DNA of 64,000 bases, from contig NC_012860.1 in NCBI RefSeq assembly GCF_000026945.1, forward strand, positions 2,170,001 through 2,234,000, in the 5' to 3' direction. Source of the DNA: Candida dubliniensis CD36 (lineage: Eukaryota; Ascomycota; Pichiomycetes; Serinales; Debaryomycetaceae). A program made the translations under genes and the position numbers. The notes beneath the pieces were generated by a model that was given only the letters and a program-made list of their open reading frames with translations, did no database searches and was not told where the DNA came from. Shown one piece after another: positions 1 through 9,231 of this stretch (its first letter is position 1; the number at the start of each line of letters is the position of its first letter).

Positions 1-2
1 GT

Positions 3-755
3 TGTGGTTGGGGAACTTGGACCACTTTCGCTTCCTCCAAATACGGTGCTAACGTTACTGGTATTACTTTAGGTAGAAACCAAACCAAATGGGGTAACAC
101 TTTGTTGAAGGAATATGGCATTCCATCTGACCAATCCAGAATTGTTTGTTGTGATTATCGTGATGCACCAAAATCTTCTAAACCAAGTGGTAAATATGAT
201 AAAATCACCTCAGTTGAAATGGCTGAGCACGTTGGTATCAGAAGATTGACTGCATACTTGGAACAATGTAGAGATGCTTTGGAAGACGATGGTTTGCTTT
301 TCTTACAATACTCTGGTTTAAGAAAGAATTGGCAATATGAAGATTTGGAATGGGGATTGTTCATGAACAAATACATTTTCCCAGGTGCTGATGCCTCAAC
401 TCCATTAAGTTTCTTTGCTAGTTGTATGGAATCAGTTGGGTTCGAGATTGTTAGTGTTGATAACATTGGTGTACACTATTCCGCAACTTTATGGAGATGG
501 TACAGAAACTGGATTGGGAACAAAGATAAAGTTGTTAACAAATACGGCGTCAAATGGTACAGAATTTGGGAATTTTTCTTGGGTAGTTCGGTTGTTGCCA
601 GTAGAAACGGTACTGCCACCTGTTATCAATTCGTTTGCAGAAAGAATATTAATTCATACAGAAGAATTGACTATGTTCCACAACAAAAAGGTTTGCAAGG
701 TCCTGTTCAAGAAGGAACCAAATGGGCAAAGGAGTTTACCAATTTCTACAATTGA
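3..755 (+). CDS. MTS1: Sphingolipid C9-methyltransferase, C-terminal part (5' end outside window)
   Basis: Methylates C9 of the sphingoid base of glucosylceramide using S-adenosylmethionine, at ER membranes; this is a fungal-specific lipid modification. The reading frame is open from base 3 and gives the last 250 residues. It begins with CGWGTW, the end of the glycine-rich SAM motif I of the cyclopropane-fatty-acid-synthase-like methyltransferases, followed by VTGITLGRNQ, an EMAEHVG motif and a C-terminal WRWYRNW segment. The family protein is about 500 residues, so roughly the N-terminal half, with its membrane segments, lies to the left. An ATG at 102 is internal and not the start. Identification is by recalled family similarity; the truncation is only the window edge. 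Confidence 0.9.
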   Translation, partial: CGWGTWTTFASSKYGANVTGITLGRNQTKWGNTLLKEYGIPSDQSRIVCCDYRDAPKSSKPSGKYDKITSVEMAEHVGIRRLTAYLEQCRDALEDDGLLFLQYSGLRKNWQYEDLEWGLFMNKYIFPGADASTPLSFFASCMESVGFEIVSVDNIGVHYSATLWRWYRNWIGNKDKVVNKYGVKWYRIWEFFLGSSVVASRNGTATCYQFVCRKNINSYRRIDYVPQQKGLQGPVQEGTKWAKEFTNFYN

Positions 756-1757
756 GTTGGTTGAGCTTCGATGGTGTATTTGTATAGATTTTTATTTCTT
801 CTGATCTGAATAAACGTACCGGACTTTTCCTTTATTTTTTTTTTTTTTTTTTCAAATATGTCCTTTTTAGATTAGGTTTTAGGATAGCATCTGTTCTTAT
901 GTCCCGTCTATCAAACTGAGTCAGGCCCGGCTATGAGGAATCATTAACCGTAGTGAGATCAAATTAGGAAATTTTTTCGGAGATTTCCATGGTCGTGGGG
1001 AAAAAACAATTATTATTTTTATCGGGTCCGCCAACCAGCCAATAGAAACGACTCGAGCTTTTGAGTTGTCAAATTTTTGACTCCTTTTTTTCTGGTATAA
1101 ACCTGTTTGTTTTCAGAAATCAGTGTTTGCTAAGATACTATTGCATAATATTGTCACCCCATTTAAACAATTGCCACCATATCTTTCAAACAAATCAATT
1201 CAGCGAGTAGATATATCGTTGACGCACGAATATGATTTAGTAGTCATACTATCACGACATTCTGACTCTGACACAAAACCCAGTAGAACCTCGGATTGGA
1301 GTCTTTTTTTTTTTTTTTTTGCTCCTATATTGCAAAATTCTGTCGGAGTGGGTGGCCGATCCAAAGTCGCGCATATGTCTTGAGTGAGTATTTGCCTCAC
1401 AGAGTCATTTTTCTGGTGACTTCCGTTCAGGCGAGAGTCCGACATTTCAGATATCTAACTACGACGACAAATTAAATCTGGGGTAAAAGCAAAAAGAGAA
1501 CAAAGTCCACTCCTTCTTTCATAACAATCACAGAAAATTTCACACTACAAAAAAAGACTATCTCTTCGATTTAGAAACTTTTCAACAAAAGGGAAACCAA
1601 CAAAAAAAAAAAAGTATAAATTTAATTGCCTTTCCCCCTTTTGTAAATTATAAGTTTGAACTCTCTTTTTCTCCCTTTTGCTATTCTTTTATTTTTATCT
1701 TTATATATATAAATATTCACACAACTTTGTATATATATAAATAAACCAAGTTACATA
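756..1757. other. MTS1-MLS1 intergenic region
   Basis: About 1 kb without a convincing gene. It holds the MTS1 3' end with a long T-run near 832-852 and then the MLS1 promoter. That promoter has GC-richer patches around 900-1050 and 1280-1440, a T-tract at about 1304-1320, and a TATATATATAAATA element near 1702-1715, shortly before the MLS1 ATG. Short open frames here (for example 1123-1383) run through homopolymers and look like chance. Confidence 0.7.
1289..1294 (+). promoter_or_regulatory. CCTCGG, candidate Ctf1-type site in MLS1 promoter
   Basis: CCTCGG lies 464 bp upstream of the MLS1 start. From memory, the C. albicans zinc-cluster factor Ctf1, which drives fatty-acid and glyoxylate-cycle genes, recognises this hexamer. 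The next bases (TCGGATTGGA) partly resemble the carbon-source-responsive element but miss several consensus positions. One hexamer in 1 kb is weak evidence on its own. Confidence 0.35.
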
Positions 1758-3413
1758 ATGTCTTCCCCATTCCCAAAAACAGCTGATAAGGTCAAAGGTG
1801 TCCAAATATTAGGTCCAGTTCCAGAAAGTGCTAAACACATTTTCAACCAGGAAACTTTAGCATTCGTTGCCACTTTACACCGTGGTTTTGAAGCCAGAAG
1901 ACAAGAATTGTTGAACAACAGAAAAGAACAACAAAAGTTAAGAGACCAAGGTTTCTTACCAGACTTCTTACCAGAAACTGAATATATTAGAAATGATCCT
2001 ACCTGGACTGGTCCATCATTGGCTCCAGGTTTGGTTGACAGAAGATGTGAAATCACTGGTCCAACCGACAGAAAGATGGTCATCAACGCCTTGAACTCCA
2101 ACGTTGCTACATACATGGCTGATTTTGAAGATTCGTTGACCCCAGCTTGGAAAAACTTGGTTGAAGGTCAAGTCAATCTTTACGATGGTGTCAGAAGAAA
2201 CTTGACTGCCAGCATCAATGGTAAGAAATATGCCTTGAACTTGGAAAAAGGCAGACACATTCCAACCTTGATTGTGAGACCAAGAGGATGGCACTTGGAT
2301 GAAAAACACGTTTTGGTTGATGGTAAGCCAGTTTCCGGTGGTATTTTTGATTTTGCTGTCTACTTCTACAACAATGCTCAAGAAACTTTAGCTAGAGGCT
2401 TTGGTCCATACTTCTATTTGCCAAAGATGGAACACCACTTGGAAGCAAAATTATGGAACGATATTTTCAACTACGCCCAAGACTACATTGGGTTGAGAAG
2501 AGGTACCATCAGAGCTTCAGTTTTGATCGAAACCATTCCAGCTGTTTTCCAAATGGATGAAATCATCTATCAATTAAGAGAACACAGTGCTGGTTTGAAC
2601 TGTGGTAGATGGGATTATATTTTCTCCTACATCAAGTGTTTAAGAAACCACCCAGACTTTATTTTGCCAGATAGATCACAAGTCACAATGGCAGCTCCAT
2701 TCATGTCCTCCTATGTTAAGTTATTGGTCCACACTACCCATAAGAGAAAAGTCCACGCTCTTGGTGGTATGGCTGCTCAAATTCCAATCAAGGACGATGA
2801 AGAAAGAAACAGAGCTGCTTTGGCCAATGTCACTAAAGATAAATTAAGAGAAGTTACTCTTGGATGTGATTCATGTTGGGTTGCCCACCCAGCTTTGGTT
2901 CCAGTTGTGTTGAAAGTTTTCAACGAAAACATGAAGGGTCCAAACCAAATCTCATTGCCACCAAAGGAACCATTCAAGCCAATCACCCAAAGAGACTTGT
3001 TGAGTCCATTTGTTCCAAATGCTAAAATTACTGAACAAGGTATTAGAGCAAATATCATTATTGGTATCTCCTACATTGAGGCTTGGTTAAGAAATGTCGG
3101 TTGTGTTCCAATCAACTATTTGATGGAAGATGCCGCTACCGCTGAGGTTTCCAGAACTCAAATTTGGCAATGGGTTACACATGGTGCTAAGACTGACACT
3201 GGTAAAGTTATTGACAAGCAATACGTTAAGCAATTATTGGATGAAGAATATGCTAAATTGGTCAAGAGTGCTAAACCAGGTAACAAGTTCAAGAGAGCTT
3301 TCGAATACTTTGCTCCAGAAGCTCTTGGTGAAAAGTACTCTGACTTTGTAACAACTTTGATTTACGACGATGTCACTACTATTGGCAGATCTTTACCAGG
3401 TGAAAGATTGTAA
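1758..3413 (+). CDS. MLS1: Malate synthase (glyoxylate cycle)
   Basis: Condenses glyoxylate with acetyl-CoA to malate, letting the cell grow on fatty acids or C2 compounds; it partners with isocitrate lyase and in yeasts is peroxisomal or cytosolic by carbon source. The 551-residue length is normal for malate synthase A. The family signature is present at about residues 274-289 ([16 protein letters not shown]). The active-site arginine region RPRGWHL is at about 174-180 and the catalytic aspartate segment MEDAAT is at about 456-461. The C-terminus is ERL, not the canonical SKL-type peroxisomal signal. I found no in-frame CTG codon, as expected for a highly expressed CUG-clade gene. The start is the first ATG after a TATA-rich leader. 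Confidence 0.97.
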   Translation: MSSPFPKTADKVKGVQILGPVPESAKHIFNQETLAFVATLHRGFEARRQELLNNRKEQQKLRDQGFLPDFLPETEYIRNDPTWTGPSLAPGLVDRRCEITGPTDRKMVINALNSNVATYMADFEDSLTPAWKNLVEGQVNLYDGVRRNLTASINGKKYALNLEKGRHIPTLIVRPRGWHLDEKHVLVDGKPVSGGIFDFAVYFYNNAQETLARGFGPYFYLPKMEHHLEAKLWNDIFNYAQDYIGLRRGTIRASVLIETIPAVFQMDEIIYQLREHSAGLNCGRWDYIFSYIKCLRNHPDFILPDRSQVTMAAPFMSSYVKLLVHTTHKRKVHALGGMAAQIPIKDDEERNRAALANVTKDKLREVTLGCDSCWVAHPALVPVVLKVFNENMKGPNQISLPPKEPFKPITQRDLLSPFVPNAKITEQGIRANIIIGISYIEAWLRNVGCVPINYLMEDAATAEVSRTQIWQWVTHGAKTDTGKVIDKQYVKQLLDEEYAKLVKSAKPGNKFKRAFEYFAPEALGEKYSDFVTTLIYDDVTTIGRSLPGERL

Positions 3414-3566
3414 AGAAAAATGTTCGGGAAACGTTTTCAAGTTGTATTTAAAATAGTATGAAAGTAGTTGTTTTTTTATTGTTTTTGTTTATATTTATTC
3501 ATGAAATATAGGAAATTATAAAACTCTCACGAGTATTTTGGTTGCAAGAATTGTTTTCTAGAAAGA

Positions 3567-4346
3567 ATGTTTATAAAAAACAAACGTGGACATTCAAACC
3601 TTCTCTCACACATAATCCTAAGCGAATTCAAAAAAATGTCATTTCAAAGTGATGACTGCAATTTTGAAATTGAAGCGTATGCTATTGCAGTTATGCATTG
3701 GCTATCTGAATTTTCCAATTCTCCAATAACGCCCGAAAGCTCTTTACACGAGTTCATTCAACCTGCTAAATTATTTCAATTATTTCAACTACTATTTCCA
3801 AAAGAAGAATTGAGCGGTTATTTGACAAATTTGTTTATTGAAAACAAGGAAATTCACACTGAAATAGAATCTGTACACATTTCACAAACCACTTTGAAAC
3901 AAATTGAAATTCTAACTGAGATTTTGGATCGTCATTTACGATTTCGAGTAACGTTGAATACCTTTCCATATCTAAACTTTTACAAGCTTATTATATTCAA
4001 CGACTACGCGGAGTTGAAAAAGTTGTGTCAAATCGTATTCAAAATCGGTACTTTTACATCAATATTGTCTGCAAAGGGACTTGCTTATTTTGAATTTTTG
4101 ACTGACAACGACAAGCAAGTAATCAACCAATTCAAAGAACCAATAATCAAGACAAAAAAGAACAAATATCCAGGGTTACGAGAAAAATCAATGCCTCAAA
4201 CAGAAACAAACTCTGATTATGAATCCACAGATCCAAAGAGTGAGAGTTGTTATTTAATGCAAGAAGAAGAATTAGAGGCTTTGAATTGGGAGATCTCTAT
4301 ATTTGAAAATTTGATATATAAGTTAGCTAAAGAAATGGAAAACTAG
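3567..4346 (+). CDS. Small Hook N-terminal-domain-like protein (hypothetical)
   Basis: I do not know a named yeast gene for this. The body resembles the Hook/HkRP N-terminal (calponin-homology-like) domain that links dynein to cargo. A WLSEF helix sits near the start, a segment (HEFIQPAKLFQLFQLLFP) matches the 'ltnGvamaqvL' helix, and FPYLNFYKLIIFNDYAELKKL aligns with the family's 'lPdvnliae...daaELgrml' region. Metazoan and filamentous-fungal Hooks then carry long coiled coils. Here only a charged linker and one glutamate-rich helix follow, and the protein stops at 259 residues. A second in-frame ATG at 3636 (AAAAAATG context) gives 236 residues, starts closer to the domain, and may be the real start. 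The stop is 12 bp from the convergent UTP7 stop. Dynein-adaptor function is a hypothesis only. Confidence 0.72.
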   Translation: MFIKNKRGHSNLLSHIILSEFKKMSFQSDDCNFEIEAYAIAVMHWLSEFSNSPITPESSLHEFIQPAKLFQLFQLLFPKEELSGYLTNLFIENKEIHTEIESVHISQTTLKQIEILTEILDRHLRFRVTLNTFPYLNFYKLIIFNDYAELKKLCQIVFKIGTFTSILSAKGLAYFEFLTDNDKQVINQFKEPIIKTKKNKYPGLREKSMPQTETNSDYESTDPKSESCYLMQEEELEALNWEISIFENLIYKLAKEMEN

Positions 4347-4358
4347 CAACCACAGCTT

Positions 4359-5942
4359 CTATTTGAATCTAGCTAAAGCCGGACCCAAGAGATCTTTCTC
4401 CTCGGGTATTCCTTGTTCCAAGTTACGCCTTCTCTGTCTAGCTTCCTTTTCCATCTTTAAATTCTTTTCGATTCTTAGCTTCCTTTGATCTATCACGTTT
4501 TGAGTCTTTTTTCTCATATGTCTTCTCAATGCAGAATTTTTTCCTTTTACTTCTGCTTTAATCTCCATCTTGTCTTTAGATTGCTGTGCCGTATCTGTTA
4601 ATTCGGTGATTTCACCCGGTTTCAATCTCACAGTACTAGCACGTTTGTCAACAGTACCGATAACATTTGGATCAAGAGCAATTGCGTCTGCTGGCAATTT
4701 ATCAAGTAATGATCTGACTTCTTGTTGTTGTCTTTGTTTCACTGATTCGTAAGGATTCAATTCAAGAGCATCGTAATTGGCTTCACCCGATCCTGGAACT
4801 ATAATAGAATTGAACCCTTCTTCATGACCAACACCTAATATATCTTCAAATGGCACAAATTTTGTCTTTTCAATTTTTGAACCGGGTATCAAATGATTCA
4901 TGTATGGCTCGGATTGGTGTTTTCCTTTTAAAATATCTTTCCAGATGGTAACATGAGGACCCCACCCAACTGAGAGTAAGCCCGTGTCAGATATGTCTAA
5001 GCTTGATGCCGGTGTTTGTGTGTAATAGTTATCAACCTCTTTGAATTTTCTTATATCCCAAATCTTCAATGTTTTGTCTGCTGCTGCAACTGCCATATAC
5101 TTCCCTTCTCTGTCAATCGCCAAATCTCGGATAGGTCCCCTTGCAACTTGTAACTTGACCAATGGTTCGGGCATGTTTGGGGCCCACATGCTTACAGTTC
5201 CGTTACCGTGTCCCAAACACGTAACTGCATTCCATGGATTGTGTTTCATCGCCTGAGTCGGACCCAATTTCGTTCTGAGTTCACTTACTAATTGACCAGT
5301 TGATACATCATGGTATTTCAAGAACCCTGTGTGACCAGCAGTAACCAAAAGAAAATGATAGGGTAAAAAATCTAATAGTGTTGCCTCTATGTGTTGTTTA
5401 AGTCTATGCAATTCTGTACCTTGATTGTCATAAATGAAAGTATATTTCTTTTGTGCTACAGCAAAGTACTGATCATTGTGTAAAAACTTCACTGCATGCA
5501 CTGTTTCATTGAGATGTAATTCGCAGCCTAATTTCCCTTTCCTCCAATCAATGGAGGCAACGTGCCCTTTTTTACCTCCTAATAACAAATCACGTCCATT
5601 ACGAGAATAATCGATTGTGTATGGTCCAAATTCTGGCAACTTTAGCTCAAACTTTTTATTGGCAGTACTGCTATCAACAGCATCGGCGATTTCGTCCTGC
5701 TTAAATTTAAATGTTTTTTCCATATCATTTTCTGTTTCTAAAAACCCTTGTTCTTCTTGTAATAATAAGTCAGTTCCTGCTGCTGACTGAATGGCCTCTT
5801 TATACTGTCTGTCAATTCTTTGTAATTTCGAATTCAACTTTTTGTCTTTAGTGTGCCTTTTGGATTTCTTGTATGACCCCGCTCTTTCATATTGAGCAGT
5901 ACCAGCTCTTTCATGGGATCCCATTTTACCTGTAAGAGCCAT
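4359..5942 (-). CDS. UTP7: U3 snoRNP / SSU processome WD40 protein Utp7
   Basis: Nucleolar component of the small-subunit processome needed for 18S pre-rRNA cleavage. The 527-residue protein has a lysine-rich N-terminus with a coiled segment, a central WD40 propeller (for example ...MAVAAADKTLKIWDIRKF), and the BING4 C-terminal domain recognisable by GLLSVGWGPHVTIWKD and LGVGHEEGFNSIIVPGSGE. It ends in a basic helical tail (RRHMRKKTQNVIDQRK). Length and domain order match yeast Utp7. The gene is divergent from URA1 across 468 bp and convergent with the Hook-like gene. The start ATG is the only reasonable one, with stops just upstream. Confidence 0.95.
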   Translation of the reverse strand: MALTGKMGSHERAGTAQYERAGSYKKSKRHTKDKKLNSKLQRIDRQYKEAIQSAAGTDLLLQEEQGFLETENDMEKTFKFKQDEIADAVDSSTANKKFELKLPEFGPYTIDYSRNGRDLLLGGKKGHVASIDWRKGKLGCELHLNETVHAVKFLHNDQYFAVAQKKYTFIYDNQGTELHRLKQHIEATLLDFLPYHFLLVTAGHTGFLKYHDVSTGQLVSELRTKLGPTQAMKHNPWNAVTCLGHGNGTVSMWAPNMPEPLVKLQVARGPIRDLAIDREGKYMAVAAADKTLKIWDIRKFKEVDNYYTQTPASSLDISDTGLLSVGWGPHVTIWKDILKGKHQSEPYMNHLIPGSKIEKTKFVPFEDILGVGHEEGFNSIIVPGSGEANYDALELNPYESVKQRQQQEVRSLLDKLPADAIALDPNVIGTVDKRASTVRLKPGEITELTDTAQQSKDKMEIKAEVKGKNSALRRHMRKKTQNVIDQRKLRIEKNLKMEKEARQRRRNLEQGIPEEKDLLGPALARFK

Positions 5943-6410
5943 CTCTGATGAATATCTCTTTGTTGATTTTGTTAAGTATAATGCCCAGCACTAGTTTTAA
6001 TTTCAAATTTTTTTTTTTGTTAGATTAGAAGATCATCTCAAAATTAATCTTAGAGGAGAGAAAAACTGCACAGTTGAAAAAAAAAAAAAGACAAGAGCGT
6101 CGAAGAATTTCCGTTGCCTGCATATTATTGGCAAAGTTCAAAATCTTTCTTAGTGCAAGAGTCAATTAGATTTAGAATATTTTTCATTTTGCGTGGTGTC
6201 AGTGCGTTTGCATAACGTCAGTTGATAGTTTACATCAACAACTATAAACTAAAGGGCTATTGCTTCCATTTTCTTTTTCCCCATTTTTTTTTCTTCTTCT
6301 TCTTCTTCTTCTTCTTTGTTTTTGTTGAAAACCATTAAATTTGATCTGGTTTTATTTTTTTGTGACTTGTGTGGTAATCTCGGATCATTTTTTTTAAAAA
6401 CAGCATCTCA
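5943..6410. promoter_or_regulatory. Divergent UTP7 / URA1 promoter
   Basis: 468 bp shared upstream DNA. It holds A- and T-runs near 6007-6020 and 6078-6089, and AATATTTTTCA at 6176-6186, one mismatch from the RRPE element (AAAATTTTTCA) common upstream of ribosome-biogenesis genes such as UTP7. A TTC repeat at 6291-6316 lies just before URA1. I saw no Ppr1-like TTCGG-N6-CCGAA site. Confidence 0.5.
6291..6316. repeat. (TTC)n microsatellite upstream of URA1
   Basis: Eight to nine tandem TTC units in the URA1 5' region, about 100 bp before the ATG, a pyrimidine tract likely to vary in length between strains. Confidence 0.85.
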
Positions 6411-7745
6411 ATGTTTCGTCCAGGTATCAAATTCAAACAGCTGACCTTGTCTTTAATAGCAAGAAGGTTAAAGTCTTCAGGACATCATCAGCCTTTGAAG
6501 TCTAGTTTTGTTCCTTCACCAATTGTCTTTGTTGCTGGATTGGCAGTGGCTGCAGTTGGTGGATATTACTGTCTAGACTCAAGATCAGCTATTCATGAAT
6601 ATGTTTTGTGCCCATTAATCCGAACTTTCACAGATGCTGAACTGGGGCATAAATTGGGAATTTTTTTTATGAAGTATGGATTATCTCCAAGATTATTGGA
6701 CGATGGTAAAAATGACCAAAGTGATGTTCTAGGTGTTCAGGTATTCGGCCATAAGTTGAAGAATCCAATAGGTTTAGCTGCTGGTTTAGACAAAGATGGT
6801 GAAGCCATTGAATCTTTATTTAATTGTGGGTTTTCTTACGTTGAAATCGGTTCTATAACTCCTGAACCTCAACCAGGGAATCCCCAACCTAGATTTTTTA
6901 GATTACCAAAAGATGATGCTGTTATTAACAGGTACGGTTTCAATTCAAGTGGCCATTTCAATGTTTTGGCAACATTGAAATTGAGGTTTAATAAATTATT
7001 GAATAAATTTGGAACTTCTCATTCTTCTGAGCAACATCCATTTTCGAATGCATTTCAACAGGGCAAATTGTTAGGTATCAATTTGGGGAAAAACAAATTT
7101 GGCGATGAAATCAATGATTACGTGAAAGGTGTCGAAAGATTGGGTCCTTATGCCGATGTTTTGGTTATCAACGTATCATCTCCAAACACCCCAGGATTAA
7201 GAGATTTGCAAAACGAAGCCAAATTAACTAATTTATTGACAACTGTCGTCAAAGAAAGAGACGTGTTAGGCAAAAACTTGTTAGGAAACAAACCTCCTAT
7301 TTTGGTGAAAGTTGCTCCAGATTTGACTGAACCGGAAATTGAATCTATTGCTAATTCTGCCAAGGAAGCCAAGGTTGATGGTATCATTATTTCCAATACC
7401 ACAATTCAAAGACCTGTTGATAGATTGTTGACAACTGACAAGCAATTGATCAACCAAGCTGGAGGCTTATCTGGGAAGCCATTAAAACCATTGTCCTTAA
7501 AGGCATTGCGAACCTTGAGAAAATACACCAAAGACTCTGATTTGGTGTTGATTGGTTGTGGTGGTATTTCAAATGGTAAGGATGCCTTAGAATTTGGTAA
7601 GGCCGGGGCTACATTTATTGAATTGTATACTGCTTTTGCTTATAAAGGTCCAGGTTTAGTAGGTAAGATAAGAGATGAGTTGGCCGAAGAATTGAGAAAA
7701 GAAGGAAAAACTTGGGAGCAAATAATTGGTTCCGACGATAAATGA
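6411..7745 (+). CDS. URA1: Dihydroorotate dehydrogenase (class 2, mitochondrial)
   Basis: Oxidises dihydroorotate to orotate in de novo pyrimidine synthesis, passing electrons to ubiquinone in the inner mitochondrial membrane. The 444 residues start with a basic amphipathic presequence and a membrane segment ([14 protein letters not shown], about 39-52), both hallmarks of class 2. Conserved FMN and substrate motifs follow: [46 protein letters not shown], and [12 protein letters not shown] with the catalytic serine. GGLSGKPL and the phosphate-binding [11 protein letters not shown] lie near the C-terminus. Codon 78 is CTG at a position where human DHODH has Ser (DAE-CTG-GH against DPESAH), in line with CUG=Ser. 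The gene is also called URA9 in some yeasts. Confidence 0.97.
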   Translation: MFRPGIKFKQLTLSLIARRLKSSGHHQPLKSSFVPSPIVFVAGLAVAAVGGYYCLDSRSAIHEYVLCPLIRTFTDAELGHKLGIFFMKYGLSPRLLDDGKNDQSDVLGVQVFGHKLKNPIGLAAGLDKDGEAIESLFNCGFSYVEIGSITPEPQPGNPQPRFFRLPKDDAVINRYGFNSSGHFNVLATLKLRFNKLLNKFGTSHSSEQHPFSNAFQQGKLLGINLGKNKFGDEINDYVKGVERLGPYADVLVINVSSPNTPGLRDLQNEAKLTNLLTTVVKERDVLGKNLLGNKPPILVKVAPDLTEPEIESIANSAKEAKVDGIIISNTTIQRPVDRLLTTDKQLINQAGGLSGKPLKPLSLKALRTLRKYTKDSDLVLIGCGGISNGKDALEFGKAGATFIELYTAFAYKGPGLVGKIRDELAEELRKEGKTWEQIIGSDDK

Positions 7746-7946
7746 ATAATACTGTTATGATATGATATTGTCTCTACGTGTATTTTTGCTAAAAATTCCA
7801 CAAAACACTGTCCGCGAAGAAGAAAAAAAAAAAACTAATTTTCTTTCTATTGAAGTATAAACAAACAAAATAATAAAGATTACTGAGATCTCTTATTTTT
7901 TATGATTTCTTTTTCTGAACATATATATTAACAACGTGTCACAAGA

Positions 7947-8780
7947 ATGTCTTCATCTAAACCCGCCACGCCTAGAAATGATAGGAAACAGAATAATGGA
8001 AGACGGCATCTGCATAGATCTTCTGGTATTCAATTACCTAGTATGTCGCCAAAAGTACACCATTACCCAATAGATGCCGAAAACCTACCTATGGATTCAC
8101 CAGAAATCGTTGAAAAATTTGCATCACTTGCGGAATCTATGGAGACATTGGACTTACACATGCACGATTTGCGTCATATTCACGACCACATATCAAATCA
8201 ATTTAACGAATCGTTTGCAAGTTTTTTATATGGGTTGTCAATGACGATGTGGTGCGTGGACTTTCCAGGATGTCCAAGTAGAGAACAATGGGAAGCACTA
8301 ATATCCAAAAGAGAAAGAAAAGAAAGAATTGAAGTTTTAAAAAAACGTTTGGAAGATGCCCAGAAACTAAATGATAGACTAAAATTGAGATTGTCTGATG
8401 AAGCTAAACAAAAACCACAGCAACTACCCTCCCACGAAAGATTAGCACGCGGGCCCACTAAACAAGTTTATCAGCAAACACGGTCTGTGAATTTCAATAC
8501 ACACCTTCCAGATAGCATTACAACAAACAGCCACACCTCAGGAGACTTCAACTCCAATAGTCGAGTATCAAGGATACCACAGCCATCTAGATCGATCCCC
8601 CCCTCTTCGAGATTTAAAGCATCCTCCAAATCAGGACCTAATCTTAATCAACCACCAAGATATATGCGTGGATTATTTGACGGCAATAACACTTTGAATA
8701 CCTCTAATTATAGTCGAATCAAAAAACCTACGCATAGCAGATCAGTTAATAGTTTGCAGAATAGACCACCCTTTAGATAG
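7947..8780 (+). CDS. DAM1: DASH/Dam1 complex subunit Dam1
   Basis: Outer-kinetochore microtubule-coupling subunit of the ten-protein DASH ring. The conserved Dam1 domain spans about residues 52-112 and contains FNESFASFLYGLSMTMWCVDFP, which is diagnostic. A predicted coiled-coil helix rich in Arg, Lys and Glu (RERKERIEVLKKRL) follows at about 121-150. The remaining 120 residues are low-complexity, Ser/Asn/Pro/Arg-rich, with several [RK]xS-type sites that in other yeasts are Aurora B targets. The 277-residue length is normal for Candida and shorter than the 343 residues of S. cerevisiae. Only 14 bp separate its stop from that of the next, convergent small gene. Confidence 0.95.
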   Translation: MSSSKPATPRNDRKQNNGRRHLHRSSGIQLPSMSPKVHHYPIDAENLPMDSPEIVEKFASLAESMETLDLHMHDLRHIHDHISNQFNESFASFLYGLSMTMWCVDFPGCPSREQWEALISKRERKERIEVLKKRLEDAQKLNDRLKLRLSDEAKQKPQQLPSHERLARGPTKQVYQQTRSVNFNTHLPDSITTNSHTSGDFNSNSRVSRIPQPSRSIPPSSRFKASSKSGPNLNQPPRYMRGLFDGNNTLNTSNYSRIKKPTHSRSVNSLQNRPPFR

Positions 8781-8794
8781 TTATATATATATAC

Positions 8795-9013
8795 TTATCC
8801 TCTATAAATGAGCTTTAGTTTTAATTCGTATTTTACTTGTTCAACAGATTTGTTTTGCTGTGAGGCAATCATTAGAAGATAGTCCATGTTCTCCATTGAG
8901 TTCATAATTAATTGTCTTCGATTTTGCTCTTGATAGTTGATGGGCTCGGAGGTTGTCAAGGAAGTAGGAAGAGGAGACATTGAAGGATTATTGGCTTGTC
9001 TTGAATTATTCAT
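8795..9013 (-). CDS. Small 72-residue protein of unknown function
   Basis: I do not recognise this gene. Reading from the ATG at 9013 it encodes 72 residues: a Ser/Pro/Asn-rich N-terminus, then a continuous helix-like C-terminal half (NRRQLIMNSMENMDYLLMIASQQNKSVEQVKYELKLKL) with regularly spaced Met/Leu/Ile. The open frame reaches ten codons further up but only to a TTG. It fills the gap between DAM1 (14 bp, convergent) and GET2 (218 bp, divergent), so it has its own promoter space. The amphipathic pattern argues for a real small subunit or helical-bundle protein. A link to DAM1 is not implied. Confidence 0.6.
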   Translation of the reverse strand: MNNSRQANNPSMSPLPTSLTTSEPINYQEQNRRQLIMNSMENMDYLLMIASQQNKSVEQVKYELKLKLIYRG

Positions 9014-9231
9014 GTATTGTGCAAGATAAGAAAAATAAAACAAAATGTAGTCTATTCCTCTGTCTGTTCTTTATTTTTGAATTTTGTATGATGTTTTGTC
9101 TGTCTCAATTTTCTCACCCTCAGGAATTTCTTTTATAATACATCCCTCATTCTTTTTTTTTTTTTCAAGTTTTTCTATAAAGTGTTCATTATATTGTTTT
9201 ACTGTCATTGACAAATACTATCCTTTACAAC

